Positions 12,101 to 22,424 of a stretch of 64,000 nucleotides of DNA are shown here, piece after piece. A program made the position numbers and the translations under genes. Source of the stretch: Notospermus geniculatus (lineage: Eukaryota > Nemertea > Pilidiophora > Heteronemertea > Lineidae); assembly GCA_002633025.1 (NCBI GenBank), contig NMRB01000239.1:336730-400729 (forward strand), in the 5' to 3' direction. Each line of letters opens with the position of its first letter. The stretch's first letter is position 1. A model generated the notes under the pieces. That model saw only the letters and a program-made list of their open reading frames with translations. It ran no database searches and was not told the DNA's origin.

Positions 12101-12501
12101 TAGAATAGGAGCTGTCAGTCAGTTGACCTATAGGTGTCACTACGGTAGAATTCAATGCCATGCGAATTCATGGTTGATTGAGCACCAATCAGGAGAATTT
12201 TCTATTGTTGTTCCGCTAGAACTTTTCTGCCATCTTTTGGCGATAGCGCGACTTACTGTTCCTATTACACCAAAGCTTCTGTCCTAGTCTTTATTTCGGT
12301 CACTGGTGAAAGCAGAGCGTACCCCCGGACCAGGTAGGCCTACTTGACTCCCAACAAAAGTGAAAGACAGACTGGATCGACGGCAAATTGGTAGAGAAAA
12401 ATCACACAAAAAATGAAAATCTTACCTGTGAAAAGCGACAAAAGTATCGAAAGACATGGCAGTAAGGCCAATATCTGCAGCTTCCTCACCCAAAAAGACA
12501 T
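9198..12501 (-). CDS. S2: Shisa-like membrane protein with acidic Pro-Glu tail
   Basis: Five exons on the minus strand: signal 12426-12501, Cys 11873-12050, TM 10553-10659, tail 9888-10162, last exon 9198-9305. Junction phases are 1, 2, 1, 0, and the joined frame is 247 residues. The signal peptide core is ILALLPCLSILLSLF. The ectodomain reads C-x15-C-x3-CC-x7-CC-x3-C-x10-C, matching S1. The TM begins NVGIVVGVVGGAAVFAVVLV and ends with VCEKIKDK. The tail is repetitive (PEPEPV, EPEPVKDQERDEE), then basic (LRKMLNRR), and closes with EALYQ. It lacks PPxY. An adaptor role is inferred from family resemblance only. Copy S2' lies at 22951-24520. Confidence 0.86.
9560..9701 (+). other. Possible plus-strand exon behind a B-box-like sequence
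   Basis: GGGTTCGAATCCC at about 9577 resembles a tRNA B box. Then TTTACTTGCAG precedes 72 bp (9630-9701) with an open frame containing LARLENETLANIF, followed by G|GTAAGAAC. The same arrangement is at 22695-22766 with one residue changed. Entry and exit phases would both be 1. It lies antisense in an S2 intron. It may be a transposon-borne exon; no flanking exons found. Confidence 0.3.
10375..10485. repeat. Inverted repeat (AGCCAGCCGCACACTGG arms)
   Basis: Arms CCGCACACTGGAGCTATCTG and CAGATAGCACCAGTGTGCGG form a hairpin with further pairing of TGCTGAGCAAA / TTTGCTCAGCA. A copy lies at about 23450-23540. It sits in the S2 intron between the TM and tail exons. Confidence 0.8.
11680..11818. 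repeat. Long hairpin present only in copy A
   Basis: GTGACAGTTTTCTATCGAAA and its complement TTTCGATAGAAAACTGTCAC enclose further complementary GCTGTCAGATAGTCAATAAT arms. It is part of roughly 1 kb (about 10780-11815) that is absent from copy B, where S2' intron 2 is short. Confidence 0.8.
12104..12266 (+). mobile_element. AGGAGC-ended MITE
   Basis: Diverged copy of the 4898-5068 family with AATAGGAGCTGTCAG start and a GCGACTTACTGTTCCTATT end. It lies in the first intron of S2; the allelic copy in S2' is at 24126-24291. Confidence 0.75.
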
Positions 12502-12561
12502 TTTACAACTTCATGGTGCACCATAACGCGCAAGACGTTCGTCGCTGATGTCAACTCAAGC

Positions 12562-12845
12562 TTTCGCCATGTTGACTGGTATAGTCCAAGTCAACCTAAC
12601 TTCAACATGGGCAAAATGTCAGGCCTGTGCAACGGACACCATAAAGTGAACACAATGATTAAACCACAAACCACAGTAGGCCTTATTTACCATTTGACTG
12701 AACACAACCTTGAATTTGCAAAACCCCCATGTGAAGAACCAAGTTACCCTAATGATATATTAGGTAAATGCGACATGGATTATTTACCACTGACCTGCGT
12801 TTTCAAGCTTGACACTTTGCTTATGTTGAAGTTAGGTTGACTTGG
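12562..12845. mobile_element. Foldback element, AGTCCAAGTCAACC arms
   Basis: The arms TAGTCCAAGTCAACCTAAC and GTTAGGTTGACTTGGACTA flank about 230 bp; inner arms AAGCTTTCGCC-type words also pair. It recurs in copy B at about 24575-24875. Short ORFs inside are not gene-like. Confidence 0.75.
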
Positions 12846-13724
12846 ACTATATACACACAACGATATCGGACTTATAGTTGACCAGCACCCCAAAGCAAGT
12901 TTGACGTACGCGTTGGCGTTTCTGGGGCTTTGCGAACATCCCCCCGAAACGCCAACGCGAAACCCAGACGCACTGTGCGACGCCACGGGGAGAGCACTGA
13001 AAAAAAGGATAGACGGTGTAACATTTGCCGATGTTCCCCGTTTTTTAGTGTTTTCCTCCTTTCTAATGAGGACGTAGTGATAATAGAGAGCTAGAGAGAC
13101 CATGACTGTTCAATAGAGCAGAATGAGGGGGACATTGACAGGCAGAGACGCTGGGAGACGCTACACCGGTCGCGTTGGATTTAGGGACTTTACGAAAACT
13201 CTGTCCCGAAAATTGTCCGCCAATTGTTCATAGGACATCTTCGCCAGAATCCGTCAAATGTATCTCGAAGTAATTTTACTTTTCCGCGGGTTTCATATGC
13301 AATTCTATGCCAACTTGATGACAACGTACTTACTGCCTTTATTGTAACTGAATACACGACTATAAACTACGTCAGTGCAATTACATGTATCTAGTTAATT
13401 AACTGTAATTACAAACTTTTTATTGTAAACAGACCCGATGCAAAAATAGATGCACCGGTGTCTAGTTCTGAATACACGTACTTATTTCCCGATAGGTAAC
13501 AAGGAACAATTATGCAATCATTGGAAAAGAAATTGACGTTATTGTTGGCAACAAATTATTGAGATTGAAACCTACATGTGTGTGAGACAAAAGTAGTTTA
13601 CAGTGAGAAGAATATCACGTCACACCGTTTATGGCAAATTATACAGTCTAGAATTTCTGTCTTTTGTCCTCTTATCATGGCACTCCCGGTGCTCCTAACG
13701 TACTTAGTCGATGGGATGGTAGTT

Positions 13725-14083
13725 NNNNNNNNNNNNNNNNNNNNNNNNNNNNNNNNNNNNNNNNNNNNNNNNNNNNNNNNNNNNNNNNNNNNNNNNNNNN
13801 NNNNNNNNNNNNNNNNNNNNNNNNNNNNNNNNNNNNNNNNNNNNNNNNNNNNNNNNNNNNNNNNNNNNNNNNNNNNNNNNNNNNNNNNNNNNNNNNNNNN
13901 NNNNNNNNNNNNNNNNNNNNNNNNNNNNNNNNNNNNNNNNNNNNNNNNNNNNNNNNNNNNNNNNNNNNNNNNNNNNNNNNNNNNNNNNNNNNNNNNNNNN
14001 NNNNNNNNNNNNNNNNNNNNNNNNNNNNNNNNNNNNNNNNNNNNNNNNNNNNNNNNNNNNNNNNNNNNNNNNNNNNNNNNNNN
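13725..14083. other. Assembly gap (359 N)
   Basis: Run of unknown bases. The sequence just before it (GGGATGGTAGTT) recurs before the single n at 25545, so both block copies break at the same point upstream of the receptor. Confidence 0.99.
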
Positions 14084-14562
14084 TTGTTCGAAGGTCACGA
14101 AGTCACCAATACTCAAGTTGCATTTCGTTCATCGCCGTTAGAAGGCACTACCATCACTGTTGTGGTTGTCGTGACGACATAGATGGCAATCGTGGCTCGC
14201 TTACGCTGATGTGCTCCGAGTAGCCACACTCCAGAGATTGCAGGATATTCCCGGATGTAGTAGGCCTACATAGGCCGCATCTTCCAAACAATGAGTTGCT
14301 TTCACTGAACAAACGAAAAGAAGGCCACGCTATTGAGAGAGATTTTGAGATTAATACAGATTGCGGCATTCCTGGCTTACCATCATTGCTGCCATACGCT
14401 CGGCCCCGACAAGCAGTCGGTAAGACGCGCTACCCAAGACGCTTTTGGATGGGATTGTGGGACCTGCCGCTTACGTACTGCACCGTGGGGAGAACACAGA
14501 ACCAACAGAAGTAAAAGGATCTATGACACGGCAGAACTTGATACTCATAAACAAACTTCATC

Positions 14563-15168
14563 ATGGAAGGGGGCGGTGTTGTCGCCGATGTCTCCACCGA
14601 CGTAAAGACAACATTTTTGAGCGAAAAAACAGACCCTTACAAACTCGAGGACACATCCGTGTATGACCGCTTCTACGAATTCATATCATTTTTCGGAGGT
14701 TATATCATCATATGTTTCGTCGGTTTAGGAGTGTTTGGGAACATCCTAAGCATCGTGATATTTGTGAGGCAGCGTCGACGTGATAGCGCGAGTGCCGTCT
14801 ACCTCGGGTGCCTGGCGGTGTCGGACCTGGGAAACCTCTTGACGGGCCTTGGCTTCTGGGAGCAGACAAGCCTGTACTACATGTCATTTGGACGGATCAA
14901 TTCCCCACGTGGATTGAACAACACAGGCTGCAAAATCCACACGTATGTTTGGTTCAACTGCCAGTTCTTGTCCGCGTGGATCATTATAGCTTTTTCAGTA
15001 GAAAGAGTAATTGCTGTTTTGCTACCCTTGAAAGCACAGAGCATCTTAACTACAAAAAGAAGAAAAAGAACACTTTTATTTTTGCTAGTTTTCTCACTGA
15101 TAATTTGGTGTCATCCGGTGGTATTTTATAAGATACTAGCAAAGTACCCGTCAAATGACGGGTCATGA
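14563..15168 (+). pseudogene. Partial receptor copy: N-terminus through TM4
   Basis: The frame opens at MEGGGVVADVSTDVKTTF and covers TM1 to TM4 of a rhodopsin-class receptor, then ends after unrelated residues (LAKYPSNDGS). Bases 14640-15133 match 15230-15723 with roughly ten substitutions, mostly silent. A spacer of about 95 bp joins the copies. The N-terminus here (with a Thr/Lys-rich start) may be the authentic one that should join the downstream copy. As written, the product would lack TM5 to TM7. It could be a true partial tandem duplication or an assembly join of two haplotypes. Confidence 0.75.
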
Positions 15169-16223
15169 AGCGCGGGGTGGTTCGGTTCCAGAATGTCAGT
15201 CCCATTAACCACGGTGGTCCTCTACAAAAACTCGAGGACACATCCGTGTATGACCGCTTCTACGAATTCATATCATTTTTCGGAGGTTATATCATCATAT
15301 GTTTCGTCGGTTTAGGAGTTTTTGGGAACATTCTAAGCATCGTGATATTTGTGAGGCAGCGTCGGCGTGATAGCGCGAGTGCCGTCTACCTCGGTTGCTT
15401 GGCGGTGTCGGACCTGGGTAACCTCTTGACGGGCCTTGGCTTCTGGGAGCAGACAAGCCTGTATTACATGTCATTTGGACGGATCAATTCCCCACGTGGA
15501 TTGAACAACATAGGCTGCAAAATCCACACGTATGTTTGGTTCAACTGCCAGTTCTTGTCCGCGTGGATCATTATAGCTTTTTCAGTAGAAAGAGTAATTG
15601 CTGTTTTGCTACCCTTGGAAGCACAGAGCATTTTAACTACAAAAAGAAGAAAAAGAACACTTTTATTTTTGCTAGTTTTCTCACTGATAATTTGGTGTCA
15701 TCCGGTGGTATTTTATAAGATATATGGCCCGCATCCCCCAGGGCACCTTCATCGTCATACCTGTTTCTTTTCAATGTTTGACCAGCCGCAGTGGTACGTG
15801 TTAACATTTGCCACCCAGGTATTTTCTCTGTGTCAAGTCCTACCCTCCGTCATGATCACCGTGCTCAACATCATCATCATCGCTGGGATCAAGTCCAAAG
15901 ATAAAACAGTATCAGGCGCCAAGGACGACATCCGCGCCAAAAAAGAGATGCGTTGTCTCGTCAACTTATTATCCGTTTCGACGGCGTACGTTGTCCTCAT
16001 GTCGCCTTTCGTTGTGACGTGGTGTTACCAAGTCTACGAGACCATCTTCAGACAATGGAAGGGATGGAGTCCAAGCTACATTGACTTCGTGGTCGAACTG
16101 GCGGAGTTCTCGATCGTCATAACGTCTGTTAATTACAGTATTAACTTCATCATCTACACTATATCTTTAGATTTTTATCGAGAGGAGATGCGGAATTTGT
16201 TCAAGTGTCGCCGACAGGCCTAA
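15165..16223 (+). CDS. Rhodopsin-class (class A) G-protein-coupled receptor
   Basis: A single exon of 352 residues with seven hydrophobic segments, beginning near residues 38, 73, 118, 160, 210, 265 and 300. Class A marks include GNILSIVIFV in TM1, LAVSDLGNLL in TM2 (conserved D), CKIHTYVWFNCQFLSAW leading to SVERVIAV in place of DRY, and TM7 NYSINFIIY, which replaces the proline of NPxxY with Phe. TM6 has SPF where CWxP is usual. The tail is short with Cys (FKCRRQA). It resembles invertebrate neuropeptide-receptor-like families; the ligand is unknown. The first about 20 residues come from joined sequence, so the true start may be the MEGGG start at 14563. Confidence 0.85.
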   Translation: MKRGVVRFQNVSPINHGGPLQKLEDTSVYDRFYEFISFFGGYIIICFVGLGVFGNILSIVIFVRQRRRDSASAVYLGCLAVSDLGNLLTGLGFWEQTSLYYMSFGRINSPRGLNNIGCKIHTYVWFNCQFLSAWIIIAFSVERVIAVLLPLEAQSILTTKRRKRTLLFLLVFSLIIWCHPVVFYKIYGPHPPGHLHRHTCFFSMFDQPQWYVLTFATQVFSLCQVLPSVMITVLNIIIIAGIKSKDKTVSGAKDDIRAKKEMRCLVNLLSVSTAYVVLMSPFVVTWCYQVYETIFRQWKGWSPSYIDFVVELAEFSIVITSVNYSINFIIYTISLDFYREEMRNLFKCRRQA

Positions 16224-16371
16224 GATTTTTCGGTGGTGCATGGAGGGTAAGGACAGCTACAAACGGAAGACACTCCTCCTCGAACCCCACGTGTGTTGTT
16301 TACGTCATTAGACTAGTTCGTGGGGCGTAGTATTTTGTATCTGTTCATTAGATTTTTCCATCAGGGCCGAA

Positions 16372-16590
16372 ACCATAGCCTTATTGGTCTTTGTGATACG
16401 GAAGAGGCCATCTCAAGCTACTCATGTTCCTCACTTGGATAGGGTATTTTACTTGCCCTTGCAAAGGCACAAGGTACAAGGCACCACAGCTTACTGTCCC
16501 ATGCAACAGATGTGAAGAGCCAAGAATGAAATCTCATATGGCCCGGGCTGGATTCGAACCCGGGACCTGCACAACGGGAAAACCTATATC
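16372..16590 (-). mobile_element. tRNA-derived SINE, family 2
   Basis: On the minus strand GGTTCGAATCCAGCCCGGG is a B-box-like sequence. The body shares TTTGCAAGGGCAAGTAAAA and CATGAGTAGCTTGAGATGG with 3965-4110. The allelic copy at 25985-26165 is split by an insertion immediately after the B box. Confidence 0.65.
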
Positions 16591-17028
16591 GCATCACGGA
16601 GGTAACAGTTTTAAAAAGTTAGTGTTACCTCCACGATTGCATCATAGGCCCGTTGTATACACCCCATTGTAAAGTGCAGGACAATCTACTCCTCCACAGT
16701 TCTATCGGCCGAAATCTTCATTATAAATGTGATATGGATATCGGGTCATCGTTGTTCGTAACCTGCCAAATCTGTATCTCTTCGATCATACAATATCCAT
16801 TGCCTCTTCCACGCTATACAACATGAGACACTATACAACATCCACTGGTTTATGAAGTATGAACTAGGCTTTACAGAGGCTTGCATTACCAGACTTCCTA
16901 CATTTCGATAACACGTCTAAAGGCTGATTCATACTCCGCCGCACGACCATCGCCGGCGACCGATCGCGCGTTCAACGTCGATCCCGTCGCGCGATTTGGT
17001 CGGCGTCCGATCGCGAGACTGTAAGTAA

Positions 17029-17427
17029 TGCGGGTGATCCACTGACTTGACGACGAGTTTACGATCAGTTGGCCGTCGTGAACAAGTCGTCAACTCGTCG
17101 TCAACTAGTCGCAAACTGATCGTAAAGAAATGACGTGACATTGAAGCTGATCCACCGGAAAAATACGTACTGCTACAGAGCAAACTTTACGACGAGTTGA
17201 CGACTAGTTTGCGACCAAATCAAACATGTTTGATCTCGTCGTAAACTCGTCGCAAACTAGTCGTCAACAAATTTCAGCCGTGAACGAGTCGCAAACCCGT
17301 CGTGAACGAATCGTGAATGCTGATCCACCTGCCACGATTTTTCCTCGTCAACAAGTCGCAAACCCGTCGTGAACAAGTCGCCAACTGATCGTAAACTCGT
17401 CGTAAAGTCGGTGGATCACCCGCATAA
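17029..17427. mobile_element. GTCG-rich inverted-repeat element, copy A only
   Basis: Ends ATGCGGGTGATCCAC and GTGGATCACCCGCAT are exact inverted repeats. The interior is an array of permuted words such as AACTCGTCG, AACTAGTCGC, AACTGATCG and AACAAGTCG in both orientations, which can fold extensively. Copy B lacks it: at 27148-27170 the flanking GTAAGTA and AACGCGTCGAC are about 16 bp apart. Confidence 0.8.
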
Positions 17428-18667
17428 CGCGTCGACATCTGAAGTAGGCTGGAATATGAATCAACTCTGTGAAGTCGGCGTCCAGATTTTGACTGCGCGA
17501 CAGACGCCGATGGCCCTGCGGCGGAGTACGAACTACGTAAGGGTCGGTGATCTCCGGAAACCCTCGTCATCGGGGAACTCAGACTAGTACCTGATCCGAT
17601 GTGAAATAGTTAAGTTAGGACCGGGTACCAGTCTACGGGGAGCTAGGCAACCTCGTCCCGCGGATTGAAAATCCCGGCAACAGGTGGCCCAATTGATACC
17701 AAAATTGTGTCGTTAAACGCATTGCCAAATGTATTTTCAAAGATTTACATGTACACACGTCATGATGTTAAGCTAATACATAGAAAGAATATTTAATCAA
17801 CAGAACCGCATGGATCATATAATACATGTAGATGTATTGACTGTATATAGACAAGGGGAATTCTAGGCCAACATGGTCGAAGTGAAATACTGGGGATAAT
17901 CGGCTACATATATGCGGTAAATCACTGCAAACCAGTGTTATATCTGCCAGTGTTTCTGTGGGTCAGTGTTTCCCCTTATTGTTTGGAAAACGCTAGCAGA
18001 TAGATCGACATGTTTCTCTCTGTGTCCTCTATTGTCAAATCGCCGCTTATTCCGTCAGACAATAGGAGGGGAACACTCACAGATGGGGAACACTGGCAGA
18101 TGTTACACCGGCAACGGAGGGGAGCGAGCATCACAACCCCCTGATAACATCAGGAGGGAAGAGAAAAGGGTCAAAGTATAGCTCCGTGGACCTTTTCTTT
18201 CAACCCACTACAACAGAGATTCATCACGTGACGTCACATTTCCATGACGACACGATGCCGACGTCAAAATTTCAAGCGACGTCACGGCATGAACACAGCG
18301 TCAACACACAGGTTGTGACGTCAAAATGTCATGACGTGACAGTTTTGACGGCCAACATGGCCGATTCTTTGCAGTCACGTGACCGTTAACAGAAATGTTT
18401 GACAGGAAAAGCAAGTCCCGCTCGTCATTGTAGGCCTACAACACACTTGGCAACTCTCGAATTCACAAAACACAAAAAAAGAGTACTTAAACACGTCAGC
18501 TACCGACACCGCCCACTCAATGTTAAAGGGCAATAGCCCCAGTGGGGGCACGCGCGGGTGAAGAAATAGCTCTATCTGCATTACCATGTACACAACAGTG
18601 GAGAGTGTTGCTGTTCCTTCGATCAGCCGCGCCCCCGCTGGTTTTCAGAAGAGCTACCGCCTTTTAC

Positions 18668-18871
18668 AATGGGAGACTTTCCTGCCGTCAGAGGCCGCCA
18701 CAAGTTAGCGGTCCTAGGACGTCACGAAATCTGACGTCACAGAGAACAAGTGCACGCCATGACGTCATCCATAATGACGTGAACACCATGGCTTACGTCT
18801 TTGACGTCAAATTTTGCGACGTTCTGGGACCGCTAACAGGCGGCCTCTTGCGGCAGGAAAGTCTCCCATTG
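18668..18871. mobile_element. TIR element with TGACGTCA-rich arms
   Basis: Ends GGGAGACTTTCCTGCCGTCAG and CGGCAGGAAAGTCTCCC-type are inverted copies, followed inward by GGCCGCC and AGCGGTCC arms with TGACGTCA motifs. Same family as 2560-2898, here without the nested insert. Not seen at this place in copy B. Confidence 0.75.
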
Positions 18872-19207
18872 GCGGGTAAAATACATAGGAGTCTACACGT
18901 CATGATTATGTAATAATGGGATAATTTACAAATTACGAACAAATATATCGTAAAAAAAATCAGAATTACGTACGCCAGGTTTCTGGCATATTTTGAGAAA
19001 ACGGAGCAGAAGTAGGCGCACATGATGAAAGATACATAAGGAACCCACCCCTTGTCTTTACATTTGATACAACTAGTACTAGTCACCTGATGACACTACT
19101 TTTTGTTTTATGTACAAGAATCAGACATGATGTTGATTAAACATGGGAATCCCTATCACTGCCAGCGGCCATTTCATTCAAACTAACAAGGCCTAGCAAA
19201 TCCTTAA

Positions 19208-19429
19208 AGGAGCCCGGTATTTCAACTTTTTCTCGACAGCCGGCGCCACCATCGCCGCGCACACCACTCTCCAACAACCCCAGGGACTATTCATGATTGT
19301 ACGTTGTCGGCGAATGGACTCGATCTTCTTCGTGCATTTTGTAATGTTTTTAGTTTGTATTGCTGTCGCTAGGTGGCTCCCTCTACGTCGGTAGTCAAAT
19401 ACCGGTAGGAGATCGCATTCCGCGCTCCT
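19208..19429. mobile_element. TTAA-flanked MITE (piggyBac-like)
   Basis: Bounded by TTAA at 19204-19207 and 19430-19433. Ends AGGAGCCCGG and CCGCGCTCCT are imperfect inverted repeats, and GACAGCCGGCGCCACC recurs in related elements. TTAA target duplication is characteristic of piggyBac-type insertion. Confidence 0.7.
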
Positions 19430-19439
19430 TTAAGTCTCA

Positions 19440-19790
19440 CAGAAACCCTGTCGCAGAGGTATTCATTGGAAAGTATTCAGTGTTAGATAGGTATTCATTT
19501 GAAAATGCTCTCTGGGAACTTTCCAATAAATAACCTATGTCTTTAGATCATACAGAAACCCTGTCACATAGGTATTCATTTGAAAGTGCTCACTGAGAAC
19601 TTTCCAATAAATAACCTATGTCTTTAGATCATACAGAAACCCTGTCACATAGGTATTCATTTGAAAGTGCTCACTGAGAACTTTCCAATAAATAACCTAT
19701 GTCTTTAGATCATACAGAAACCCTGTCACATAGGTATTCATTTGAAAGTGCTCACCGAGAGCTTACCAATTAGTACCTACATGATCTGTT
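19440..19790. repeat. Tandem array, about 81-bp period
   Basis: Units contain CAGAAACCCTGTCACATAGG, ATTCATTTGAAAGTGCTCAC and AACTTTCCAATAAATAACC. Four to five units are present here, about two in copy B (30055-30240) and a single unit near 33895-33985. Non-coding. Confidence 0.85.
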
Positions 19791-19899
19791 TCAGGTGCAC
19801 TTTAAGCAGTTTTGCGAAATTCCATTTTTGAAAAATTGCCGGCAGTGAAAGGGTTCACGGCAAAAGCGAACATGACTTGATGCTACATGCAAATGTTAA

Positions 19900-20241
19900 A
19901 GAGGGACTCCATTCATTGTGAAAAATTTTGAATTTTTGAAATATCGTTCATACATTCAAATTCATTGATAACTGCAACATGTCATATTTAAATCAGCAAA
20001 CTCATCATTTTGAGCATTTTTATTGCATCCCAAGGGGACCATTGCACAGCACATGTGATGTCATATGTGCTCAGTGCATATTTATGAAGGTACAACCAGT
20101 GGGCCCGGGCAGTCACAGTATTAGCTCATTCACTACAAAGGTCGTCAGCCTATTGACACTAGTCATGACATCACAACTCATGGCAACCAGTCTCCATGGA
20201 TTGACAAAAATTCAGAAGTTTACATTGAGTGGAGTCTCCCT
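19900..20241. mobile_element. TTAA-flanked MITE, GGGAGACTCCA ends
   Basis: TTAA at 19896-19899 and 20242-20245. Ends AGAGGGACTCCATTCATTG and GAGTGGAGTCTCCCT are inverted. The allelic copy is 30358-30698. The ORF starting MSYLNQQTHHF lies inside it and is not a host gene. Confidence 0.75.
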
Positions 20242-20508
20242 TTAAGTATGAAAAATTTCTACCACCGATTGTTTTAACTTGGTGTTATTGGTAGAAGATC
20301 GCACAATGAGTTTATCAGGAATGAAAAAATTAGGCCTTCTTCAGAAATAACTGTGGCACCTCCCCAACATTTTACTTCATTTCACACGACTCAAACCTCA
20401 GCTTTTTAATTTTATTCCGGAAAAACTTCAAAAAATTCTCAAAACATGTCTTCATTGGTAGCTGTCCATTTGCTCAATAGACAATCTTTTGCAAATTAAA
20501 TGTATAGC

Positions 20509-20653
20509 AGGAGGAAACTGGAGTGCCCGGAAAAAACCTGTGCCCGCAGAGAGTGGCGCCCTCTCTACCACATGAAGAATTGGTCTGACCGGGGATTGAA
20601 CCTGGAACCTCAGAGGTGACAGGTGTTGATGATTCCACTACGCCACTCTGACA
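20509..20653 (-). mobile_element. tRNA-derived SINE, family 1
   Basis: On the minus strand an A-box-like GAGTGGCGTAGTGGAATC and B-box-like GGTTCAATCCCCGG lie in tRNA spacing, followed by TGTGGTAGAGAGGGCGCC. Further copies: 20844-20964 (cut by n), 31189-31331, 31524-31669 and a diverged one at 32911-33047. Confidence 0.75.
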
Positions 20654-20843
20654 GCCTCAGAGGTGGTGGTGGCATTCTCTGCCACCCAATATGGGGACTC
20701 AATCCAGCATACCACAGGTAACGTTCCCTATACATGAAATTCTTTTTTTAAATGTTACATGTAGGTCACGAGGTGTGAGCTCTAACTCGGCTCATTATTG
20801 GCTATTAAGACAATATTGGGCAATTTTATGTACAGTACGTGTA

Positions 20844-20964
20844 ATGGAGGAGGAAACCGGAGCCCCCGGAGGAAACCTACACTGTCAGAGAGAGTCGCCC
20901 TCTCTATCACGAATACCAGGTCTGACCGGGAATCGAACTCAGGACCTCAGAGGTGACAGGCACC
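20844..20964 (-). mobile_element. tRNA-derived SINE, family 1, truncated at n
   Basis: Second copy of the family, with CGGAGCCCCCGGAGG and TCTGACCGGGAATCG. It ends at the single n at 20965, which is also where homology between the two blocks stops. The intact counterpart is 31524-31669. Confidence 0.75.
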
Positions 20965-21384
20965 NTCGCTGATTGGCTAGTCACTACCAATGCGTCATGG
21001 ATCTCAAAAGTTGGTGACGTAGGCTGCAGGAGGAATAATGGCTGCGCCCAGATCATTCGAAGCGTGAAAATTAGCGAGATGAATCGCCTCAATCTGTGTT
21101 GTCAAGTCAATTTATAGTGTCTTTCATTGGAATTCCGACAGGTATGTATATAATTTTTCGATTGAGGACGAAATTGTAGTATAAAAAGTGCGGTTGGGCT
21201 AACAGCAAAGGGTACAAATACTGCAGTTTTACACGCACGCTGAATGCTTTTTGCTTTGATTGTGCATTGTGTAGTACGTCATCGGCGGTAGATTGTCCGC
21301 CATGATGGTTTTTACAAGCAAAAGGTACCATCTGGACCAGACTCTAAAATTGAAAATTGCAGAGTCTGGTGGCACGAGACTACG
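20965..21384. other. Join between block copies A and B
   Basis: About 420 bp without a match elsewhere in the window, bounded by an n at 20965 and the start of copy B. No gene visible. Confidence 0.6.
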
Positions 21385-21743
21385 TGAACCAGGGCATGGA
21401 GGTGGTGACGTCATCACCAAACCTTGTTGATAGAGGAAACGCGGATGTGAAAAATGACACAGAATGACTCAAGGCAATCACTGCAGCCCTTCTGAATCTT
21501 AGTCAGGGTTGCGAAATTTTAAGAGGAACGACAACAAATCACTCATCCTCTTCGGAATACCATAAAAACATCTGTGTTCGATGGAGTTTTAGGACTTCGG
21601 GTATCACTCGCAACAATATTTTTATTGGGTTACATTGTAGATGATTTATCACAGCATAAAGTTTATATAAAACAAGATATTATATTGAAAAATTGATATG
21701 TTTACATATCGCACACAGTCTTACTCGCTGAGAGTAAACAATA

Positions 21744-21881
21744 GAGAGGTTTAGAAATCAAACGATAAACGTAAACTTTACGACAACGCTTTTTTCATAC
21801 TGCACATTATTAACCTGCCAGATTTTACATTGCATTTTCGGTACAAAAATAACGCTGTCGTTTACGTTTACGTTTATCGTT
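21744..21881. mobile_element. Foldback MITE truncated by n
   Basis: Copy B version of 8784-8940. The right arm stops at TTTATCGTT before the n at 21882; unrelated sequence follows, so a join is likely here. Confidence 0.75.
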
Positions 21882-21949
21882 NTCGATGATTCTTCCCCTG
21901 CTTGGGACAACATACTACATTTGTACATATATTGTGTACTGTTTCGAAA

Positions 21950-22220
21950 TATCTAAAGGCCTGTGTACACCATCAACATTTTCAAAACATTTCTGCGACA
22001 AAACATCTTGAAAACTGTTTTCGAATTGTTGCGGCTTGTTTCAGCGTTGCTCTACACTCTGCAACATTATCAAAACATGTTTTCAAATTGTTTTGCCAAA
22101 ATTTCAGGTCCAGTCCACACTGTGCAACAAACAGAAACCAACGGTATTTTGGAAGTGTTGCAATTGGATGTTTTTTTAAAAGATGATGTTTTGGAAATGT
22201 TAATGGTGTAGATAGGCCTT
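21950..22220. mobile_element. Inverted-repeat element, AGGCCTGTGTACACCATCAA ends
   Basis: Left AGGCCTGTGTACACCATCAA and right TGGTGTAGATAGGCCTT are inverted; internal TTTTCAAAACATTT and AATGTTTTGAAAA-like words repeat. It occupies the place where the last S2 exon would be expected in copy B. Confidence 0.55.
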
Positions 22221-22224
22221 AATT

Positions 22225-22424
22225 AGAGGCGTGGCATCGGACTTTCTCAACCTCAGATGCCGGGAGATCGCTTCTCAGAGCTTCTGATTTACAAAATTTT
22301 CCTGGGGGAGGTCCCCCAGACCCCCCGCCAAATCGGCGCCAGTGCACGGCTACCGCATGCGTGAGTCCGGTGACCTCTACCTTCAGAACCCACCCCACGA
22401 GAAAATCCTGGATCCGCCCCTGAT
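22225..22424. repeat. GGATCCAGGATT-type dispersed repeat
   Basis: On the minus strand GGGGCGGATCCAGGATTTTC starts a segment related to 7160-7440 and 49335-49500. It directly abuts the S2' side of copy B (TGATATAGCCTCAACGGG), replacing 9198-9360 of copy A. Confidence 0.55.

Larger units (their letters stand above)
8386..20964 (+). repeat. Duplicated block, copy A
   Basis: This segment is repeated in the same order and orientation at 21385-31642. It begins at CGTGAACCAGGGCATGG and ends at an n within a SINE. It contains S2, the receptor gene and flanking repeats. Alignable parts differ by a few percent, and whole elements are present or absent between copies. Either tandem duplication or unmerged haplotypes. 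Confidence 0.9.

Noticed and set aside
19440-19790. CRISPR-like array
   Set aside because: Units are contiguous tandem repeats without unique spacers, in animal DNA; a minisatellite.
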